40,888 nucleotides of DNA from Streptomyces afghaniensis 772 (GTDB lineage: Bacteria > Actinomycetota > Actinomycetes > Streptomycetales > Streptomycetaceae), in NCBI GenBank assembly GCA_000415505.1, contig KE354322.1:1-40888 (forward strand), written 5' to 3'. Below the pieces are notes generated by a model. It had not been told where the DNA came from and did not search any database. It worked only from the letters and a program-made list of their open reading frames with translations. The position numbers were made by a program, and so were the translations under genes. Positions 25,350-33,959 of this stretch are shown one piece after another (the first letter of the stretch is position 1; each line of letters starts with the position of its first letter).

Positions 25350-26299
25350 CCGCTCCCGTGGCCGAACCCTTCGGCGCTCTCGACCCCTTCGTCCATCCCG
25401 CGCTCTTCTACCGCGACGAGGCGGAGTACCTCGACGTCACCGTGCCCTTCGTGCGGGAGGGCCTGGCGGCCGGCGAACCCGTGGCCGTCGCGGTGCCGGG
25501 CAAGAACCTCGCGCTGATCCGGGACGCGCTGGGCGAGGCCGCCGAGTCGGTGCGGCTCCTCGACATGCGCGAGGCGGGCCGCAACCCCGGGCGGATCATC
25601 CCCGGCGTGCTACGCGCGTTCGCCGACGCCCAGCCGCCCGGACGCCGGGTGCGGATCATCGGCGAGCCCATCTGGGCCGGGCGCTCCGACACCGAGTACC
25701 CCGCCTGCGTCCAGCACGAGGCGCTCATCAACGCGGCCTTCCGGGGCCGTACGGCGACCATCCTGTGTCCGTACGACGTCGAGCAGCTCCCCGAGCACGT
25801 CCTCGCCGACGCCTACGCCACCCATCCGACCGTCATCCCCTCCGGCTCCCGGCTGGAGCAGGGCAGCGACGCGTACGCGCCCGGGGACGTCGTCGACCGC
25901 TACAACGAGGCGCTGCCGCCCGTGCCGGACGCGCTGACGTTCGCCTTCGACTCCGGCTCGCTCTCCCAGGCCCGGCACGTGGCCGTCGGGGAGGGCGCGC
26001 GGCTCGGGCTCACCGGCGTCAAGCTGGACGACCTGGCCCTCGCCATGGCCGAGCTCACCACCAACAGCGTGGTGCACGGCGGCGGTTCCGGGGTGCTGCG
26101 GGTGTGGACCGAGGGCGGGTACGTGGTCTGCGAGGTGCGCGACGAAGGGCGGCTCACGGACCCGCTGGCCGGGCGCCGGCCCGTGCCCCGCGACCAGCGC
26201 GGCGGGCGCGGGCTGCTGCTGGTGAATCTCATCGCCGACCTGGTGCGGGTGCACAGGGGGGACAGCGGGACGACCGTGCGCTGCTGGTTCACCCGCTGA
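25346..26299 (+). CDS. MEDS-domain sensor with RsbW-like HATPase (anti-sigma kinase type)
   Basis: A 317-residue fusion. Residues ~1-170 form a MEDS domain (HPALFYRDEAEYLDVTVPFVREGL, GEPVAVAVPGKNLALI, ILCPYDVEQLPEHVLADAYATHP), named from methanogen and DcmR sensors. Residues ~200-317 form a histidine-kinase-like ATPase of the serine-kinase anti-sigma class: N box DDLALAMAELTTNSVVHGGG, G boxes EVRDEGRLTDP and GGRGLLLVNLIADLV. No dimerisation helix with a phospho-His is present, so this is not a classical sensor kinase. The overlapping STAS gene and the sigma-B-type promoter suggest a stress partner-switch whose sigma target lies elsewhere. It ends 29 bases from the convergent mbl. Confidence 0.85.
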   Translation: MTAPVAEPFGALDPFVHPALFYRDEAEYLDVTVPFVREGLAAGEPVAVAVPGKNLALIRDALGEAAESVRLLDMREAGRNPGRIIPGVLRAFADAQPPGRRVRIIGEPIWAGRSDTEYPACVQHEALINAAFRGRTATILCPYDVEQLPEHVLADAYATHPTVIPSGSRLEQGSDAYAPGDVVDRYNEALPPVPDALTFAFDSGSLSQARHVAVGEGARLGLTGVKLDDLALAMAELTTNSVVHGGGSGVLRVWTEGGYVVCEVRDEGRLTDPLAGRRPVPRDQRGGRGLLLVNLIADLVRVHRGDSGTTVRCWFTR

Positions 26300-26327
26300 G
26301 GGCCGCTGAGGGTCTCGGGGCGGTGGC

Positions 26328-27365
26328 TCAGGACCCCAGCGGATCCAGCGCCAGCGGTGCGATCCTGCCCTCCATCATCGCGCCGAGGCCCTGCACGGCG
26401 CACACGTCCGGGCGCTCGGCGATGTGCACGGGCATACCGGTCGCCTGACGCAGCATCTGGTCCAGGCCCGGCAGCAGCGCACTGCCGCCGACCATCATGA
26501 TCCCCCGGTCGGCGAGGTCGGCGACCAGGTCGGGCGGGCAGGAGCGCAGCACCTTGCCGATGCCGTCCAGGATGGCGGTGAGCGGCGTCTGGATGGCATC
26601 CCGTACGGCGGCGGTGTCCACCTGGACGGATCGGGCCAGGCCGGTCGCGACGTCCCGCCCGTGGATCTCCGTCGAGGCCGGGCCCTGCGGGGTGAGACCG
26701 TTGCCGGACAGGGCGAGCTGCAACGGCCGTACCGACTGGCTGGGCAGCATCAGCTCGTGTTCGTGCCGCAGGTGCTGCACGATCGCCTGGTCGACGGCCT
26801 CGCCGCCCACCGGGATGCGCTCGGCGGTGACGATCGAGCCGAGGGACAGCACGGCCACCTGCGTCGCCGCCGCCCCGCACACCATGATCATCGTGGCCTC
26901 GGGCTGCTCCACGGGCAGTCCGCAGCCGACGGCGGCGGCGATCAGCGTGTCGACCAGCTCCACGCGGCGGGCCCCGAGGCCGACCAGCGTCTCGATGGCG
27001 GCGCGCTGGGCGAGCGGGTCGGCGTCGTGCGGGGTGCAGGCCGCGGCGCGCAGGATCGGCTTGCGGCGCAGGCTGCGGCGCATCTTGTCGCCGAGCAGGT
27101 GCCGCAGCATGCGCTGCGCCATCTCGATGTCGACGACGGTGCCGCCGGAGACCGGCCGTGCCACCCGGATGTAGTCCGGTGTGCGGCCCGTCATCTTCTC
27201 CGCGAGTTCGCCGACCGCGATCAGCGCGCCGGTGCGGGTGTTCACGGCGGCGGCGGACGGCTGGTCGACGACGAGCCCGGCGCCTTTGACGTAGACACGG
27301 GTGCGGGCCGCCCCCAGGTCGACGGCGAAGTGGCAGCGGCGCAACTGCTCCAGACTGGCGGTCAT
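26328..27365 (-). CDS. mbl: MreB-like actin homologue Mbl
   Basis: A 345-residue actin-fold protein of the MreB family. In Streptomyces, Mbl works with MreB in spore-wall assembly. It has the N-terminal phosphate-1 loop FAVDLGAARTRVYVKG, the segment RTPDYIRVARPVSGGTVVDIEMAQRMLRHLL and the adenosine loop RGIMMVGGSALLPGLDQML. The phosphate-2 loop, normally DIGGGTTEVAVISL, reads CGAAATQVAVLSL here, so the catalytic Asp and two Gly are lost and ATP turnover may be weak. ATG 27365 has GGGAGGA upstream. Context fits S. coelicolor mbl (SCO2451, from memory). The family also includes MreB itself, but loss of the phosphate-2 motif points to Mbl. Confidence 0.85.
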   Translation of the reverse strand: MTASLEQLRRCHFAVDLGAARTRVYVKGAGLVVDQPSAAAVNTRTGALIAVGELAEKMTGRTPDYIRVARPVSGGTVVDIEMAQRMLRHLLGDKMRRSLRRKPILRAAACTPHDADPLAQRAAIETLVGLGARRVELVDTLIAAAVGCGLPVEQPEATMIMVCGAAATQVAVLSLGSIVTAERIPVGGEAVDQAIVQHLRHEHELMLPSQSVRPLQLALSGNGLTPQGPASTEIHGRDVATGLARSVQVDTAAVRDAIQTPLTAILDGIGKVLRSCPPDLVADLADRGIMMVGGSALLPGLDQMLRQATGMPVHIAERPDVCAVQGLGAMMEGRIAPLALDPLGS

Positions 27366-27538
27366 GGCAGGTCCTCCCGAGAGCACAGACCGTGGGAAGC
27401 CGCCAGGTGGCGGGCCTCGCAGACGTGGGGCCGCCGGGCGGCGGGCCTCCCTCGCATCCTGCGCGGGAAGGGCCCGGGGCGCCTTTCTGAGGGGGCCGGG
27501 CGGGGTGCCGCCGAACGGGGGGTTCGGCCCCGCCGGAC

Positions 27539-28215
27539 CTAGAGCGAGCGTGCGGCCTCCAGGAGCGATGTCAGGGAGGTGACGGTGGTTTCGCAGCCGG
27601 CCTCGCGGAGCTGCCGGTCGGTGGTGGCGTTGCGGGCGAGGCCGACGAAGCGCAGGCCGGCCCGCTGGGCGGCGGCGAGCTCGGCGACCGTGCACCCGAT
27701 GACCAGGCCCGTGGTGGCGGTCCCGGCGCCGGAGTCCAGGGCGCGCAGCAGGCAGTCCGGGTGCGGTGTGAGGAGACCGAGATCCTCGGCGCGGCCGTGA
27801 ACGCCGGCCAGGGGGAGCGTGCCGTAGGGCCTCAGGTAGCGGTGTGCGGCCTCGGCGCAGGCGTCCGTGACCACGCAGACGCGGCGGCCGGAGGCGTGCA
27901 GGGTGCGGAGCAGGGGCGCGAAGTTGTGTGTCGCCGGCGCGTGCGGCACGGCCCGGAGTTCGAGGTCGTCGAGGCGTTCCCGCAGCAGCGGGCCGAGCCG
28001 GTCCTGCGCGAAGGCCCGCAGTACGTCCAGTGGATGCGCGAACGCCTCCTGCCCCGCTCCGCCCCCGGTGTCCCGAGGGCCGCGGTGCTCGGCGACGAGG
28101 GCGAGCAGGTCGCGTACGGCCTCGCGCGCGGTGCTCGCCGAGAACAGCCGGGCAACGGGCCCGTCGAAGCCGAACAGCACGGTCTCGGCGTCGCCGAGGA
28201 GGCCGGGCAGCGGAC
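27539..28215 (-). other. HAD-like domain with lost catalytic residues
   Basis: The last ~225 codons of the composite above fold as a HAD phosphatase-like domain (ETVLFGFDGPVARLFSASTA to TSLLEAARSL), but all key motifs are damaged. Motif I is GFDG, with Gly for the nucleophile Asp of DxDG. Motif III reads LTPHPD where family members have K-P-x-P-D. Motif IV reads IGCTVAEL where GDxxxD is expected. Motif II keeps its Thr (VVTDAC). The domain is therefore probably a binding or sensing module. It could be a separate gene, but no ribosome site or good start is visible in its frame. Confidence 0.7.
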
Positions 28216-30772
28216 GGTCCGGCCACGGGGCGGGCCCTGCGGCCCGGGCAGCGCCGCTCCCTCCGGGGCGAGCCGCACCGAGGCCGCCACCGACAGGCCC
28301 GGCACCGGCCACCCGCGCAGCCCGGCGTTGACCGCACGCTGGGCCGCGCCCGCCCGGCGCAGTGGATGGCGGCGGGTGATACGGGCCGCCTCCTCCAGCA
28401 GATGGCCGAGCAGCGGCTCGGACACCCGGGTGACCTCGGCGCGCACGAAGGCGACCGGGTCGTCCACCTGCCAGGACAGTTCGACCGCGGCGGTGAAGGC
28501 GCCCTTGCCGGAGCTCGGCAGGGAGACCTGGTGGTGGGAGTGGTGGGTGGTGAGGTCCACCTCGTAGTACGTCACGAGCCGCGGCGGCCCGTCGCCGTGC
28601 GGCTGGGCGGGGTTGAGGAGGGTGAGCGGGCCGTCGGGCCGGGTGTGGACGACGGCCGTGCGGCCCGGGGCCGGTATCCCGAGCCGGCGCAGGTCGCGCG
28701 TGATGAACGGGCCCCGCACCAGGTCGCGGGCCTCGGGGCCGGGGGCGGCCGTGGCAGGGGACAGCGGGCAGTACCAGGCGACGGGCGGGGTGTCCGTGGC
28801 GCCGCCCCGGTAGAGGGGCTGGAAGCGCTGCGGTCCCTGTGCCGCCGAGCTGCCGGCGAACTGCTCGTACACGCCCGGGGAGACGACCACCTGGATGTCG
28901 GCGGACGCGTGCGGTTCCTCCTCCGGCGGCGGGGTGGGCCGGTCCCAGAACGTCACGGTCAGACGCGGCGGGTCCACCAGCCCGGTGAGCACCTCGGGCA
29001 GCCCGCGCAGGACCGCGACCAGCACCGGGAGCACATAGGTGCCGGGTTCGGTGTGGACGGCGTAGCCGTTGCCGCGGACCCGGACGTCGAACTGGGAAGC
29101 GGTGAGGGCGCCGCGGGAGAGCATCTCGTGCACCGCGTATTCGAGGGTGATACGGGCCTCGGGGTGGTGGGTGAGGTCGTCGGCCTCGAAGAGGATCGTG
29201 GGGCGGGCGCGGTGGCCCAGCCGGCGTACGGTCTCCTCGCTCACCGTCGCGAACGCCGTGCCCGAGCCGTCGCGTTCGCCGGTCGTCTCGGCCCGGAACT
29301 CGCCGGCCGCGAGTCCGGCCCGTTCGTCGATCAGGCCTCCGACCTGTGCGAGGAACTCGCGGGTGCGGCCCCGGGCCGTGCGCGGGAGGGAGCGCAGCAG
29401 CAACTCCCGCACGCCGGGCCGGAACTCGTAGGAGCCGGGTGGGCCGGGGACGGAGGCGAGCATGCCGCTGAGGATCACCTCGGCCAGGTGCTGGGGGCGC
29501 GGGTCGCGGTCCACGGTGCGCTGGACCAGGCGCATCACCGGCACCGAGGGGACCGCCAGGGCGAGGTGCCCGGCGAGGCGGAAGGCCTCCGGGGACGCGG
29601 TCGCGCGAAAGCGCAGGACCAGCTCCTCCGGGGAGGACGAGGCGATGTCGGGGGTCGGTTCGGCGGGCGGGGCGGGGGAGGGCGGCAGCCAGGCCGCGGC
29701 GCCCGGCGTGCGGGCCCCGCCCGGGCCTGCGACCAGGGCCGCCCAGTGCGCGAGCCAGGGGGCGCCCGGTTCCAGGACCGGTAGCGGGAGGGCCTGGTCG
29801 GGGGGTGGTGCGGCTTCGTAGGGGGTGAAGGCGAGGGTCGCCGAAGGTGCCGCCGTGGAGGGGGAGGTGAGCAGGCCCGGCTCGGCGGGGAGCGCGGTGA
29901 TGGGCCAGAGGTGTTCCGGGAGGGGCTGCACCACGGCGAGTGGCAGGTGGCGGGCCCAGTGGCGCAGCGTGCGGTACCACCGCTCGCCCGCCTCGCCCGG
30001 ACGCCACTGCGGGCCCATGCAGTCGCTGACGACGAGCGTGACGGTGCGGCCGTCGTCGAGGACGGGGACGTGGCGGGCCCGGCCGTCCGGGGTCGCCGGG
30101 TGCAGGGTGACCGTTCGGAAGAGGCCCGACTGGGCGAGGGCGGTGTGCAGTTCGCTCACCAGGGGGCGCCAGACCGGCATGGTGGGGCCGGTGTCGTGCA
30201 CGAGGTTCAGGCGCAGCCAGCGGTCGGGGGCCGGGCGCAGGACCGGGAGCCACACGTCGGGGTGGGCGCCGAGCCGGGCGATGCGGTCGGCCGTCGCCCG
30301 CTCGTCCAGCACCCGGGCGTACGGGGAGGGCACCTTGCGCCTGAGCGGGCGCAGGGCGCGCTGGAGCGCGAGGGGGTGGGGCAGCATCGGGGGCGCGGGG
30401 GCGAGGAGGGGGATCCGCCGCCGGGTGGGGAGTCGTGCGGGGAGCGCGGGGCGGGCAGGGTCAGCGGGACGCGGTCGGGGGTGGGCGGACCGGCTCCGGC
30501 TCCGGTTGCGGGGGTGCGGGGGCGGGGGTGTCCGCCTTCTCTTGGGTTTCCGCCGTCTGGGGGGTGTTTGCCTCGGGTGCGGGCGTGGCGGACGAGGGGG
30601 CGTTGTCGTCGCCGGGTTCCGGCAGCGGCTCCTCCTGCCGGTCCGGGTCCAGCAGGGCGGCCATCCACAGCAGTTCGGCCAGCTCTCGGGGCGTCGGCGA
30701 CGCGCCGGCCGCGGACAGGGCCGCGGTCAGCCGGGCGACCGGTGACGGTCCGGGGCCGTGGTCAGAGACCAT
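27539..30772 (-). CDS. SAV_2336-type protein: N-terminal domain, vWA-like core and C-terminal HAD-like domain (two apparent frameshifts)
   Basis: This is a composite of about 1,077 codons. It starts at ATG 30772 with the SAV_2336 N-terminal domain (VARLTAALSAAGASPTPREL, AELLWMAALLDPDRQ), then a Pro/Glu-rich linker. Near 30480 the frame must change once. The core follows (RRRIPLLAPAPPMLPHPLAL, QRALRPLRRKVPSPYARVLD), with a vWA-like strand LNLVHDTGPTMPVW whose D-x-G-x-T replaces the MIDAS DxSxS, then VTLVVSDCMGPQWRPGEAGE. Near 28215-28245 the frame must change again to enter a HAD-like domain ending at 27539. Without that change the core frame continues to 27832 as low-quality sequence. The first codons overlap the end of the MoxR gene by 11 bases. 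This type of protein is the vWA partner in predicted vWA-MoxR-VMAP conflict systems. Exact boundaries depend on the two indels. Confidence 0.7.
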
Positions 30773-31781
30773 CGCCGTCGGCCGTCGCGCTGAGGTACGG
30801 CATCAGCTGCTCGGCGAGGTCGTCGCGGGACTCGGCGTCGAGGCCCGCGACTCCGGTGAGGTAGAGGGCGTTCAGCAGCTGGTCGGTGGCGAGTTCGCCG
30901 CCGCCCGCCCGCTCCAGGAAGCGGGTGATCAGACGGTCCGCGTGACCGTCCGGGGTGTCGAGGTGGGCGCGGACGATGTCGGTGAGCTGGTCCCGGTCGG
31001 GGCGGCGCAGCTTCAGCCGGACGCAGCGGCGCAGGAAGGCGGGCGGGAACTCGCGTTCGCCGTTGCTGGTCAGCACGACGAACGGGAAGGCCCGGCAGCG
31101 GACCCGCCCGCGGTGGACGGTGACCGGGGTGTCCGTGCCGTCCGCGAGGACCTCGGCCGCGCCGTCGCCCGAGTGGCGGGCGGCCCGGACCAGTTCCGGG
31201 ATCTCGTACTGGCCCTCCTCCAGCACGTTCAGCAGGTCGTTCGGCAGGTCGAGGTCGCTCTTGTCGATCTCGTCGACGAGCAGGGCGCGGGGCCGGTCGT
31301 AGGGGAGCAGGGCGGTGCCGAGCGGGCCGAGGCGCAGGTGGTCCTCGACGTCGCCGGCGGCACGGCCGGGCCCGCCCTGCCGCTCCCGGGCCGCGTACAG
31401 CCGGGACAGCGGGTCGTACTGGTAGAGGCCGTCGGCGAGGGTGCTGCGGCTGGTGATGTTCCAGCGCAGGACCGGTCCGAGGCGCAGCTCGCGCGCCACC
31501 GCGTACGCGAGTGAGGACTTGCCGGTGCCGGGCGGGCCCGTGACGAGCAGGGGGCGGCGCAGGCACAGCGCGGCGTTGACGAGCCGGACGCTCTCCGGGG
31601 TGGCCACGTACGACTTCGCCCGGTGCACGCGGTCGGGGGAGACGGCCGTCGCGTCATCGCTGTCGAGGGGCGGCGGCAGGGCGGGCCCGCCGTCGAAGGC
31701 ACGCCAGGGCGGTGGGGCGGGGAGGTGGTCGATGCCGTCGTGCGGCTCGTTCTCGCCGGTGTAGACGGACCAGTGCGGCAT
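30762..31781 (-). CDS. MoxR-type AAA+ ATPase
   Basis: A 339-residue AAA+ ATPase of the MoxR group. It has Walker A VTGPPGTGKSSLAYAVA, Walker B ALLVDEIDKSDLDLPNDLL, sensor 1 FVVLTSNGEREFPPAFLRRC with the arginine finger, and a lid domain to the C-terminus. MoxR ATPases remodel partner proteins, usually with a vWA protein encoded next door. Here the SAV_2336/vWA gene starts inside its last codons, and the protease-VMAP gene ends 69 bases upstream. ATG 31781 begins MPHWSVYTGENEPHDGIDHL; the first ~50 residues are a poorly conserved leader. The set matches the predicted ternary vWA-MoxR-VMAP architecture. Confidence 0.88.
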   Translation of the reverse strand: MPHWSVYTGENEPHDGIDHLPAPPPWRAFDGGPALPPPLDSDDATAVSPDRVHRAKSYVATPESVRLVNAALCLRRPLLVTGPPGTGKSSLAYAVARELRLGPVLRWNITSRSTLADGLYQYDPLSRLYAARERQGGPGRAAGDVEDHLRLGPLGTALLPYDRPRALLVDEIDKSDLDLPNDLLNVLEEGQYEIPELVRAARHSGDGAAEVLADGTDTPVTVHRGRVRCRAFPFVVLTSNGEREFPPAFLRRCVRLKLRRPDRDQLTDIVRAHLDTPDGHADRLITRFLERAGGGELATDQLLNALYLTGVAGLDAESRDDLAEQLMPYLSATADGDGL

Positions 31782-31850
31782 GGGGGATGTTCTCCGCTCT
31801 CCGTTTCGAGCTGGTGGTTCTCAGGTGCGCCGGGCCGGGCCCGCGGTGGG

Positions 31851-33539
31851 TCAGGCCACGGGGGTCCGGGCGTGGGCGGCGGCTACGGCATGCGGGTCGG
31901 TGAAGACGCGCGGGTCGTCCCACAGCAGCTGGATGCCGTGGGCCCAGTGGTCCTCCTCGGCATCGGCCTCTTCGCGCAGGGCCAGGATCCGGCGCGGGAG
32001 CTCGGCGGGCGGTACGGCCTTGAGGCAGGTGTCGAGCTCGTCGAGGAAGGCCTTGCCGGTGCAGCCGTCCGCTCCGGAGCAGTCCTCCTGCCCCGAGCCG
32101 CAGCCGTCGCGCGACCACACGATCACCGGGGCCGGCGCCGTGAGCGAGGTGTCGAAGTGCGGCCGGGTGCGGGAGGCGGCCGGGGCGGTGCCGAACCCGG
32201 CGAGGCAGGCGTCGGGCTGCCGCAGCCGCATCCGCAGCCGCCCGGGTTCCTCCGGACCGCCGCACTCCACGCGGTGCATCCGCGCGCCCGGCAAGGCGTC
32301 GAGGCGCTTCCAGGTCCGGGTCAGCACGTGCCGGGTGCTGGCCTTGCGCCGGGCGTGGTCGGTGACGACCAGCGGGTAGACGCAGCCGAGCGGGGTGGCG
32401 TCGTCGGGGGCGCTCTCCCAGCGGTCGACGGGCCAGTCCAGCCAGTCCCGGGGCAGCGCGAAGGCGACCAACTCGTCGGCGCCGGGCGTCAGATACCGGA
32501 AGGCCGCCTCGATACGGTCCTGCACGTACGCGCGCAGCCGGTGCTGCTCGACCGTGCCCGAGTCCACCGGGTGCCGCCGCCCCTCGCTGTACGCGGACAC
32601 CTCGACGCGGACCAGGTCGTCGCCCGCGCCGCTGTGCCCGAGTTCGACCAGGATGGGCGACCAGTCGGGCGCCGACGGCTCCGCGGCCGGGGTGTGCAGC
32701 AGGTCCTGGAGCCGGTCGGCGAACCGGGACACCGTGCGCGCGGCGCCCGGGCCGTCGAGTTCGCACAGCACGAACAGGGCCGCCGACCACAGCGAGTCGA
32801 ATCCCTCCGCGGGCGGCGGCGGATCGAACGGGTCGGCCGCCGCGGTGTAGAGCCGGACCGGGTCGCACTCCACGCCCGCGCGGGCCGCCTTCTCGACCAG
32901 GGCGCGCAGCCGGGCCCGGTCGGCGGTGGTGTGGTCCGAGGTGGGGACCAGGCTCTGGAGTGCGGGCCAGTAGCGGGCCATGACCTGGGTGGGCATCATC
33001 CGGCCGGTGCGCACCTCCCCGCTGCCGGCCGCCGCCGTGACCATGCCGACGACCTCGCCGGTGTCGGCCAGGGTGACGGCGGCCCCGCTGAAGCCGGGGG
33101 CCAGGGGCTGGCCGCCCGGGTGCCAGGCCTCCAGCTGGAGCCACTCCCGTTTGATCAACTGGGGTGCGGTGACGCGGTATTCGGCGAGGGTGCCCTCGTC
33201 GAAGCCGGCCGGAAAGCCGTAGACGACGAGCTTGCGCGGCGTTGTGCCGTGCGCGGCGTCGACCGGGGCCAGCGCGGCCGGGGCGACGGGCACCTCCCGG
33301 TCGAGTTCCAGCACGGCGAGGTCGCCGAGGTCGGTGCTGGAGCCGGACCAGCCGCCGTGGGCGACCACCCGGGCGGGCACGGGCGGGGAGCCGGGCCGCT
33401 CCGTGAACGTCACGGTCAGGCTCTCGCCGTCCCCCACGACGTGGGCGCACGTCAGCACCGTGCCGGGCGCGACCAGGAAGCCCGCTCCGGCCACCCGGCC
33501 CCGTAACTCGACCCGGGCGTGCCACTCGGCGCTGTTCAT
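31851..33539 (-). CDS. Cytosolic trypsin-like protease fused to a VMAP C-terminal domain
   Basis: A 562-residue protein. Residues ~1-210 form a trypsin-fold serine protease with all three catalytic residues: His in VLTCAHVVGDG, Asp in DLGDLAVLELDRE and Ser in APGFSGAAVTL. There is no signal peptide or membrane segment, so it is cytosolic. The remaining ~340 residues resemble the VMAP (vWA-MoxR-associated protein) C-terminal region: WSPILVELGHSGAGDDLVRVEVS, VAFALPRDWLDWPVDRWE, YPLVVTDHARRKA, and a Cys-rich DGCGSGQEDCSGADGCTGKA. In predicted conflict systems such a protease is thought to be released on a trigger and cleave host or self proteins. Its ATG overlaps the stop of the Trypco1 gene (ATGA). 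Confidence 0.85.
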   Translation of the reverse strand: MNSAEWHARVELRGRVAGAGFLVAPGTVLTCAHVVGDGESLTVTFTERPGSPPVPARVVAHGGWSGSSTDLGDLAVLELDREVPVAPAALAPVDAAHGTTPRKLVVYGFPAGFDEGTLAEYRVTAPQLIKREWLQLEAWHPGGQPLAPGFSGAAVTLADTGEVVGMVTAAAGSGEVRTGRMMPTQVMARYWPALQSLVPTSDHTTADRARLRALVEKAARAGVECDPVRLYTAAADPFDPPPPAEGFDSLWSAALFVLCELDGPGAARTVSRFADRLQDLLHTPAAEPSAPDWSPILVELGHSGAGDDLVRVEVSAYSEGRRHPVDSGTVEQHRLRAYVQDRIEAAFRYLTPGADELVAFALPRDWLDWPVDRWESAPDDATPLGCVYPLVVTDHARRKASTRHVLTRTWKRLDALPGARMHRVECGGPEEPGRLRMRLRQPDACLAGFGTAPAASRTRPHFDTSLTAPAPVIVWSRDGCGSGQEDCSGADGCTGKAFLDELDTCLKAVPPAELPRRILALREEADAEEDHWAHGIQLLWDDPRVFTDPHAVAAAHARTPVA

Positions 33540-33901
33540 GAGGCGGGGCTGGTCTCCGGACCGGCCGGGGACCAGGTCAGTCTGACCACCAGGTGGCCCT
33601 CGGCGGTGCCCTTGGCGATGAACGCGCCCGTCTCCGCGGACAGTTTGACCCCGAACTCGATCTCCACGCCGTCGGGCTTCAGGGACCCGTCGCGGAACAC
33701 CCGCAGTGCGGACTCCGCCGCCGAACGCACCCCGTCCAGGGCGCCCTCGAAGGTGCGGGTCGCCTGGACCGTGCCGTCGCCGCGGGAGACCAGGCGGGAG
33801 CCGGACCGCTCCTCCTCCACCGCCTCGACCGCGACCACGGCACCGTCACCGGTCCTGAATTCGACCAACCCGTCCACGGCACCCCCGTCGTCCCACTGCA
33901 C
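33536..33901 (-). CDS. Trypco1 (CU044_2847-family) partner of the trypsin-like protease
   Basis: A 121-residue protein of the family named CU044_2847 / Trypco1 ('trypsin co-occurring'), found almost only next to cytosolic trypsin-like proteases. The conserved end is VEIEFGVKLSAETGAFIAKGTAEGHLVVRLTW. The middle (GVRSAAESALRVFRDGSLKP) is helical. It is the first gene of the operon and overlaps the protease start, so it probably acts as a chaperone, inhibitor or recruiter of the protease; the role is predicted only. The start is GTG 33901, with GGAAA about 9 bases upstream. The AT-rich stretch 33905-33958 before it is the likely operon promoter, though I cannot assign boxes. Confidence 0.8.
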   Translation of the reverse strand: MQWDDGGAVDGLVEFRTGDGAVVAVEAVEEERSGSRLVSRGDGTVQATRTFEGALDGVRSAAESALRVFRDGSLKPDGVEIEFGVKLSAETGAFIAKGTAEGHLVVRLTWSPAGPETSPAS

Positions 33902-33959
33902 TGAGCATTTCCATTGTTACGGAAGGTACTTGATGTTGCGGGAGGCATCCACCGAACTC

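Noticed and set aside
28215-30253. The upstream part of the HAD frame as one 904-codon gene.
   Set aside because: Upstream of about 28245 this frame is Pro/Arg/Gly-rich nonsense overlapping the well-formed SAV_2336 core. Only the HAD part is real.
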